Part shown: positions 23,456 to 27,869 of the stretch, piece by piece
Position numbering within the stretch: position 1 is the first letter of the stretch
Layout of the letters: each line of letters opens with the position of its first letter
NCBI GenBank assembly: GCA_043777755.1
Contig: JAYWHK010000127.1
Coordinates: 1-27,869 of the forward strand
Source of the DNA: CANHEE01 sp043777755
GTDB lineage: Bacteria > Bacteroidota > Bacteroidia > Chitinophagales > Saprospiraceae
DNA: 27,869 bases
Reading direction: 5' to 3'
Made by a program: the position numbers and the translations under genes
Notes under the pieces: generated by a model
The model's input: the letters and a program-made list of their open reading frames with translations, nothing else
Told to the model about the DNA's origin: nothing
Databases searched by the model: none

Positions 23456-23941
23456 ATGAAAAAAATATTGCTTTTTACAATTTTCTTTTTGAGTACCATG
23501 TTTTCTTTTGCTCAAAAATATATTCAAGTAGAAACCGCTAATCACTTGAAAGTCAAACGTTATACGATTGGAGAAACAATGACTTTTCGTTTGAAAGGTA
23601 AAAAGGAATGGTACACTCGTGACGTAACGAATATTATTCCTGAGCAGAATATCATTCTTTTTGACAACATGATGATAAAAAGTAATGATATTGAGGCTTT
23701 TCGTTTCAAAAGGTCATTTGTACAAGGTTTTGCCAAGCAATTGTATAAGTTTGGTGGTGCTTGGTTGCTGTATGCTTCTTTTGACCATCTCGTTGCTCGA
23801 ACAGACTTTATAAAATCCGATTTCATTGTTCCTGCAACATCTGTCAGCTTGGCTTTTATTTTGCAAAAAACATTCAAACACAAATACACGCATTTTGGAG
23901 GAAGAAAAAGACTGAGATTGATTGATTTGAGTTTTAAATGA
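23456..23941 (+). CDS. Small exported/membrane protein, function unknown
   Basis: A 161-residue protein with a signal peptide or N-terminal anchor (1-19, 'SFAQ'). It is followed by a small beta-rich region ('YIQVETANHLKVKRYTIGET', 'MTFRLKGKKEWYTRDVTNII', 'ILFDNMMIKSNDIEAFRF'), then two hydrophobic stretches (about 100-118 and 125-140), and a basic C-terminus. It resembles small exported proteins common in Bacteroidota whose role is unknown. A TATCTTTG -10-like element (23434-23441) lies 14 nt before the ATG, but no -33 partner fits. The gene ends about 60 nt before the third nuclease-like paralogue on the same strand. Confidence 0.7.
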   Translation: MKKILLFTIFFLSTMFSFAQKYIQVETANHLKVKRYTIGETMTFRLKGKKEWYTRDVTNIIPEQNIILFDNMMIKSNDIEAFRFKRSFVQGFAKQLYKFGGAWLLYASFDHLVARTDFIKSDFIVPATSVSLAFILQKTFKHKYTHFGGRKRLRLIDLSFK

Positions 23942-24002
23942 GCGATTTTTTAATTCCCCATTTTTTTAGAAAAAACTGTACCTTTGCCTTAAAATAAGAA
24001 AA

Positions 24003-24641
24003 ATGTATAAAAAAATTAAATACCAAGTAGATTTTATCCTCGATGCTTTTGATTTAGAACGTGGTATGCAGTGTGCGTTATTAGATGAATGGTTGAAATA
24101 CGACAAGGCTGAAATTAGACCTGCGATTGCTACGGTGTTAGAAGAGCAGCGTTTGGCAACAGTAGAAGAAGCCGATTTTTGGAATGAAGAAGAATTAAAA
24201 ATGGAATTGATTGCCTTCATTTTTAAAGCAGCTGAACTAAAGGAGAAAAACAAAATCAAAGTGTTTTATGAAAGACCTTTATCTGCAATAATTAATGGTT
24301 ACGAAGTGAAAGTTATTTGCGATTGTTTGGCTGCAAAACCTTTGAGTATCGGTACACCAAAAAATCCGTATTTCTTTTTGCAGGAGTTCAAAAAACAAAA
24401 ATCCAATGACGATGCAGAAGCTCAAATGATTGCGGCAATGCTTGTTGCTCAACATACAAATGCAAATGACAAACCCATTTATGGAGCGTTTTTATATGGA
24501 AAAGATTGGCGTTTTTCAGTATTACATGAGCGAAATTATTGTATATCAAAGACTTATGATGCCAGCGAAAAAGATGAGTTGTTCCAAATCGTTGGCATTT
24601 TAAGACAACTGAAACATATCATTTTGACTGAATTAACTTAG
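24003..24641 (+). CDS. PD-(D/E)XK nuclease-like family protein, paralogue 3
   Basis: A 212-residue homologue of the two tandem genes at 9439-10854, more distant from both. Conserved: 'DFWNEEELKMELIAFIF' (about 58-74), Asp107 in 'VICDCLA', 'NPYFFLQEFKK' with Glu128 and Lys130, 'AEAQMIAAMLVAQ' (Glu139, Gln141), 'RNYCISKTYDASEKDELFQI' and 'ILRQLK'. The 'DPEGQM' of the tandem pair becomes 'DAEAQM', so only Glu and Gln are held. The ATG is at the family start. A TACCTTTG -10-like element (23979-23986) precedes it. The M20 peptidase gene begins 14 nt after its stop, so the two are probably co-transcribed. Fold-based inference only; no biochemical role is known to me. Confidence 0.7.
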   Translation: MYKKIKYQVDFILDAFDLERGMQCALLDEWLKYDKAEIRPAIATVLEEQRLATVEEADFWNEEELKMELIAFIFKAAELKEKNKIKVFYERPLSAIINGYEVKVICDCLAAKPLSIGTPKNPYFFLQEFKKQKSNDDAEAQMIAAMLVAQHTNANDKPIYGAFLYGKDWRFSVLHERNYCISKTYDASEKDELFQIVGILRQLKHIILTELT

Positions 24642-24655
24642 AACTAATTTTTAAT

Positions 24656-26104
24656 ATGATAAAAAAAGTACTTTTCTCTTTATTGCTTGTATTGGCAGGA
24701 TTAGCGGCAGTTGTGTCCTACAAAACAATGACTGCTCAAAGCAAACAAACAACAGTAGCGGCAATTCCAGCACCTGAATTGCCTGAAAAAGCCATTGAAC
24801 ATCTACAAAAAGCGATTCAATGTCCGACCATTTCTTATGCAGATTCGGCAGATTGGAAAGCTGAACCTTTTATTGCATTCCGTAACCTTATCGAAACGGC
24901 TTATCCCTTAGTGCATAGCAAATTAACCCGTGAAATCGTTGGTGGTTACAGTTATTTGTACAAATGGGAAGGCAAAAACCCTTCGCTTGCGCCTTATATT
25001 CTTATGGCGCACCAAGATGTCGTGCCTATCGAAGAAAGCACCCGAAATCTTTGGACTGCCGAACCTTTTAGTGGTACATTGAAAGACAATTCGATTTATG
25101 GCAGAGGTGCGATTGACAATAAATGCAACCTCATCTCGATGTTAGAAGCTACCGAAAAGCTCCTTCAGCAAGGTTTTCAACCTGAGCGAAGCATTTATTA
25201 TGTGTTTGGGCAAGATGAAGAAATTGGTGGCAGAAAAGGTGCGCAACCAATAGCAAAACTCTTAGAATCAAGAAATGTAAAGGCTGAACTATTGATAGAT
25301 GAAGGTGGAATCGTCACTGCTCAGAAAGTGCCAGGCATCAGTAAGCCCGTTGCATTGTTGGGAACTGCCGAAAAAGGCTATTTGTCTTTGGAATTTTCTG
25401 TTCAGAAAAAAGGTGGACATTCGTCTATGCCAGACAGCGAAACCGCTATTGACATTTTGATGAAAGCCTTGGTAAAGCTGCACGACAACCCATTTCCTGC
25501 CCGTTTTGACAAAGCGACAGAAGGTTTTATTGATTACCTCGGGCCAGAAATGAAGTTCCCGAACAACATGGCTTTTGCCAATCAATGGCTGTTTAAAAGT
25601 CTGATTGTGAAAGGTTTAGATAAAAATCCTCCAACTCGTGCCATGATTCATACCACAGCGGTAACGACCATGCTTGATGCAGGTGTGAAAGACAATGTCG
25701 TTCCTACAATGGCTACAGCTACGGCTAATTTTAGACTTTTGCCTAATGACAGTGCTAAAATGGTAATGCAAAGAGTTAAGGAAATCATCAATGATGAAAG
25801 GGTAGAAATCAAGGCAAAGGGTGGAGAATGGAACGAAGGAACAACATCTCCTGTTGCAGATGGTGTTGGTTTTCAAAAGATAAATCAAATCGTAAGACAA
25901 ACGTACAACAACGTTCTGGTAACACCTTTTTTGATGATTGGCGGTACGGATTCTCGTTATTTTGATAAAGTTTCAGACAATATCGTAAAATTCAGTCCTG
26001 TACTTGACCCAATTGGTTTTCATACGCACGACGAACAAGTAAGTTTGGAAAGTTTCAAGCACAGCATCTGGTTTTTTGAGCAATTGATAAGAGAAGCGAA
26101 GTAA
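24656..26104 (+). CDS. M20-family metallopeptidase (carboxypeptidase S/PM20D1-like)
   Basis: A 482-residue zinc hydrolase of peptidase family M20, with an N-terminal signal or anchor segment (about 5-21), so it acts outside the cytoplasm. Two-zinc site residues are visible: His119 and Asp121 ('MAHQDVVPI'), Asp154 ('GRGAIDNKCNL'), catalytic Glu188 and ligand Glu189 ('FGQDEEIGG'), Asp215 ('LIDEGG') and a C-terminal His456/458 ('GFHTHDEQV'). The dimerisation/lid domain with 'KKGGHSSMPDSETAI' lies in the middle (about 235-350). Overall it resembles carboxypeptidase S and animal PM20D1, which hydrolyse C-terminal residues or N-acyl amino acids; the substrate here is unknown. The start is 14 nt after paralogue 3. 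A long perfect hairpin follows the stop. Confidence 0.92.
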   Translation: MIKKVLFSLLLVLAGLAAVVSYKTMTAQSKQTTVAAIPAPELPEKAIEHLQKAIQCPTISYADSADWKAEPFIAFRNLIETAYPLVHSKLTREIVGGYSYLYKWEGKNPSLAPYILMAHQDVVPIEESTRNLWTAEPFSGTLKDNSIYGRGAIDNKCNLISMLEATEKLLQQGFQPERSIYYVFGQDEEIGGRKGAQPIAKLLESRNVKAELLIDEGGIVTAQKVPGISKPVALLGTAEKGYLSLEFSVQKKGGHSSMPDSETAIDILMKALVKLHDNPFPARFDKATEGFIDYLGPEMKFPNNMAFANQWLFKSLIVKGLDKNPPTRAMIHTTAVTTMLDAGVKDNVVPTMATATANFRLLPNDSAKMVMQRVKEIINDERVEIKAKGGEWNEGTTSPVADGVGFQKINQIVRQTYNNVLVTPFLMIGGTDSRYFDKVSDNIVKFSPVLDPIGFHTHDEQVSLESFKHSIWFFEQLIREAK

Positions 26105-26130
26105 ATAAAGTAGTCGGTCAAAATTATTTG

Positions 26131-26211
26131 ATATTAAACACATAGGAACATAGCACACATAGTACATTGATTTTCAATACTATGTGTGCTATGTTCCTAT
26201 GTGTTTAATAT
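26131..26211. repeat. Perfect 34-bp inverted repeat built from ACATAG-type units
   Basis: Arms 26131-26164 and 26178-26211 are exact reverse complements; the 13-nt loop can pair four more bases (TTGA/TCAA). The left arm reads as ACACATAGG, ACATAG and CACATAG at 8-9 nt steps, the same design as 5787-5880 with ACGGAG units. It lies between convergent genes (the M20 peptidase and the CNCGH protein) and could stop transcription on both sides, but it lacks the usual T-run. Confidence 0.9.
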
Positions 26212-26281
26212 GTCCATACACTTAAATCATAAAGATCCGTCCAATCAGTGTTCCATACTTTCGAGTATAGAAATCAAAATT

Positions 26282-26776
26282 TTACAGTAAAGCCAATTCT
26301 AAGTTTTCTTCCATCATTTCTTCTGTTTCTTTGATAAGCGGACGCAAAGAAATAGTCGAAAGCAGCTTTTCTTCCAACAAATCAGCAAGAGTTTCCATAT
26401 AAACAACAACGTCTTCACGTGTATTCCGACTGAGCCACTGAAAACCATTTGGTAATTTGTGCAATACTTGTTCGTCGGTCAAATACTCCAAATGATGAAT
26501 ATCAGAAGGCGTAAAACCGATACTTTCCAGTTTTGTAATCAACAAATCAACAGGAGCATTCGTCACATCACAATAAGTTTGAGATAATTCTGACCATTCA
26601 CCGTCGCTTTTGTGCGCAACACGCAAGATTTCTTCCTTGCTAAGGTCAGTGACAGTTTGCAAAAGGTGTCCACAATTGCAAGCACCGTGGTGTCCCCAAG
26701 CATAATATGCGCCATCGCCAAGTCTTTTGGCTGTTTTACGAAGCGCAGAAATGAGTTCAAGATTAGGATGAGCCAT
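26282..26776 (-). CDS. CNCGH-motif protein, function unknown
   Basis: A 164-residue cytoplasmic protein with no signal peptide. The open frame reaches a TTG at 26815, but a TATTTTTG -10-like element (26820-26813) overlaps it. The ATG at 26776 ('MAHPNLELIS') is therefore preferred. The N-terminal part has an unusual conserved-looking core, 'GAYYAWGHHGACNCGHLLQ' (22-40), with His29, His30, Cys33, Cys35 and His37, suited to bind a metal. Cys69 follows in 'LSQTYCDV'. The rest is helical and acidic, ending 'ENLELALL'. I recall similar proteins in Bacteroidota only as hypothetical. Metal binding is an inference from the residue pattern. Confidence 0.7.
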   Translation of the reverse strand: MAHPNLELISALRKTAKRLGDGAYYAWGHHGACNCGHLLQTVTDLSKEEILRVAHKSDGEWSELSQTYCDVTNAPVDLLITKLESIGFTPSDIHHLEYLTDEQVLHKLPNGFQWLSRNTREDVVVYMETLADLLEEKLLSTISLRPLIKETEEMMEENLELALL

Positions 26777-26839
26777 AAAGTTGTATTTTTTTAGTTGAAA
26801 TAATATTTTATACAAAAATATATAAAAAAAAATGTACGA

Positions 26840-26872
26840 TTGTCGTTACAAGGAAATGTTTTTATACATTTG
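26840..26872 (+). promoter_or_regulatory. Possible promoter upstream of the tiny ORF
   Basis: TTG (26840-26842), 22-nt spacer (slightly long), TACATTTG (26865-26872). The predicted start falls within a few bases of the ATG at 26880. Confidence 0.4.
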
Positions 26873-26879
26873 CAAAAGT

Positions 26880-26933
26880 ATGAAAATATACCATACGAAT
26901 CAATACAACAAACCTAAATTAGAATTGTTCTAA
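26880..26933 (+). CDS. Possible 17-residue ORF (leader peptide or chance)
   Basis: ATG...TAA encoding MKIYHTNQYNKPKLELF, located a few bases after a predicted transcription start, so translation would be nearly leaderless. A hairpin follows 5 nt after the stop. It is too short to judge by composition. It could be a leader peptide, a remnant, or chance. Confidence 0.2.
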   Translation: MKIYHTNQYNKPKLELF

Positions 26934-26938
26934 AAAAG

Positions 26939-26972
26939 AAAACCGCTCAATCTTTAAAAACTGAACGGTTTT
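26939..26972 (-). terminator. Hairpin with terminator features on the minus strand
   Basis: AAAACCG-C-TCA (26939-26949) pairs with TGA-A-CGGTTTT (26962-26972). The imperfect pair is C.A on plus and G.U on minus, and the minus strand continues TTTTCTTTTTT. It therefore points leftward, although no minus-strand gene is visible upstream. It may insulate the CNCGH promoter. Confidence 0.45.
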
Positions 26973-27018
26973 GGAATCCTAACAAGAGTAGGAAAGGATT
27001 CGTAAGTTATAATTAAAA

Positions 27019-27050
27019 TTGGGTAAATTATCTACTGTTTTATAAATTTG
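27019..27050 (+). promoter_or_regulatory. Promoter of the LysE-family gene
   Basis: TTG (27019-27021), 21-nt spacer, TAAATTTG (27043-27050), a good Bacteroidota-type match. The leader would be about 90 nt. Confidence 0.55.
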
Positions 27051-27144
27051 TGACAGGCAAAATTTATATATTAAATATAGACGTATAAATTTATAAAAGT
27101 CACATTTTATTTTTTTTGTAAAAAAAATACACTTATCTATTGCT

Positions 27145-27846
27145 ATGACAACAACCTTTATATTAAACCTTCTTTCAGGCATTCCTATTGGTTTTTTGAT
27201 GAGTTTTGCACTCGGACCAGTTTTTTTCTCTTTGATAAATTCCAGCTTAACAAAGGGATTTTGGAGTTCATTTTTGATTGCAACAGGTGTTATTTTAGCT
27301 GATATATTGCTGATTGCAGCTGTTTTCTCAGGTGTTCAACTTTTTATGCCCTCAGGTGACGATCATGTAAAATTTTATGTAACCTTAGTTGGTGGCATAA
27401 TGCTCCTTGTTATGGGTGTCACAAATTTTTTCAAAAAAAATAAAAAAGCAAGTGACGAAAAAAGCAACAATGTAAATAAGATTCTACTTTTAATACTCAA
27501 TGGATTCTTTTTAAATATATTAAATCCTGCAAATTTCTTTGCTTGGTTGGTGCTTTCAGCAAACATTTCGCAAAGTGGAAATTTCTCTTTTCAAGGTCAA
27601 TTGGCTGTTTACATTGGCTGTTTAATAGGAATTTATGCCACCGAAATTGCCATTGCTTATTTTGCATCTTTATTGAAAAAATATCTAAATGAGAAACGAA
27701 TGAATATGATTAACTACGTCACAGGTGCTATTTTCATCGCTTGTGGACTTTATCTTTTATACCAGCTATGCAATTATACTGAAGTGAAAGTGATTTTCGG
27801 ATTGGAAAAAATTACAGTTATTGATTTTCAATACATTATGAAATAA
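27145..27846 (+). CDS. LysE/RhtB-family amino-acid exporter
   Basis: A 233-residue inner-membrane protein with about six membrane helices, typical in length for the LysE/RhtB family, which exports amino acids or related small molecules driven by the proton gradient. The N-terminal signature 'SGIPIGFLMSFALGPVFFSLINSS' (parts; about 10-33) corresponds to the family's 'G...P-G-P' first helix. The next helix, 'GVILADILLIAAVFSGV', holds a conserved Asp. A basic loop (about 93-105) precedes 'GFFLNILNPANFFAWLVLSA', matching the family 'LNP' motif before helix 4. The C-terminal helices end in 'IFIACGLYLLYQL'. The substrate cannot be told. It has its own promoter; the window ends just downstream. Confidence 0.88.
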   Translation: MTTTFILNLLSGIPIGFLMSFALGPVFFSLINSSLTKGFWSSFLIATGVILADILLIAAVFSGVQLFMPSGDDHVKFYVTLVGGIMLLVMGVTNFFKKNKKASDEKSNNVNKILLLILNGFFLNILNPANFFAWLVLSANISQSGNFSFQGQLAVYIGCLIGIYATEIAIAYFASLLKKYLNEKRMNMINYVTGAIFIACGLYLLYQLCNYTEVKVIFGLEKITVIDFQYIMK

Positions 27847-27869
27847 TGACCCCGAAAATCACTTTCACT

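Larger units (their letters stand above)
26777..27144. other. Divergent promoter region with hairpins and a possible tiny ORF
   Basis: 368 bases between the CNCGH gene (minus) and the LysE gene (plus). It holds a plus-strand promoter-like pair (26840-26872), a 17-codon ORF at 26880-26933, two neighbouring hairpins (26939-26972 and about 26974-27001), and the LysE promoter (27019-27050). The remainder is AT-rich. Confidence 0.5.

Noticed and set aside
26979..27182. 67-codon minus-strand frame overlapping the start of the LysE gene
   Set aside because: Its composition is that of AT-rich spacer, it overlaps a convincing membrane-protein start and it has no promoter or family pattern.

Overview
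The window looks like the chromosome of an AT-rich member of the phylum Bacteroidota, probably an environmental Cytophagales-type species. This is inferred from two SusC/SusD outer-membrane pairs, promoters of the Bacteroidota form TTTG-N19..21-TAnnTTTG, weak or absent Shine-Dalgarno sequences, many 'MKK...AQ' signal peptides, and several small proteins of types seen mainly in this phylum. No rRNA, tRNA, CRISPR array or recognisable intact transposon was found.

Layout. 1-610: the N-terminal part of an M43-type secreted metalloprotease that stops before its catalytic domain. 610-2159: a long non-coding interval full of hairpins. It contains what looks like a complete small-RNA gene on the minus strand (about 1022-1250, with promoter, 5' GNRA hairpin, three-way junction and terminator) and an 83-nt imperfect palindrome. 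2160-3393: a short double-glycine leader peptide gene followed by a PfkB sugar kinase, apparently one operon. 3688-9354 (all minus): a REC-PAS-kinase-REC hybrid histidine kinase, a small unknown protein, a secreted Cys-rich protein, a GAF-SpoIIE phosphatase and a thioredoxin-like protein. 9439-11705 (minus): two tandem paralogues with PD-(D/E)XK-like motifs and a secreted coiled-coil protein. 12106-16604 (plus): SusC/SusD pair 1. 16820-18444 (plus): a secreted beta-rich protein and fabD. 18571-23170 (minus): SusC/SusD pair 2. 23456-26104 (plus): a small membrane protein, a third copy of the PD-(D/E)XK-like family and an M20 peptidase. 26282-26776 (minus): a CNCGH-motif protein. 27145-27846 (plus): a LysE-family exporter.

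How the parts fit together. Most genes are single transcription units with their own promoter and terminator. The clear operons are GG-peptide/pfkB, the two susCD pairs, and nuclease-like paralogue/M20 peptidase. The two susCD pairs import unidentified oligomers; no glycoside hydrolase or regulator beside them names a substrate. The hybrid kinase and the SpoIIE phosphatase are orphan signalling proteins with no visible DNA-binding output or anti-sigma partner. The most notable features are the candidate small RNA, the GG-leader peptide, the three-copy nuclease-like family, and a set of long inverted repeats, two of which share one design: heptamer-like units at 8-9 nt spacing folded back on themselves.

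All calls come from reading the sequence and recalled family motifs. No database search or folding program was run.
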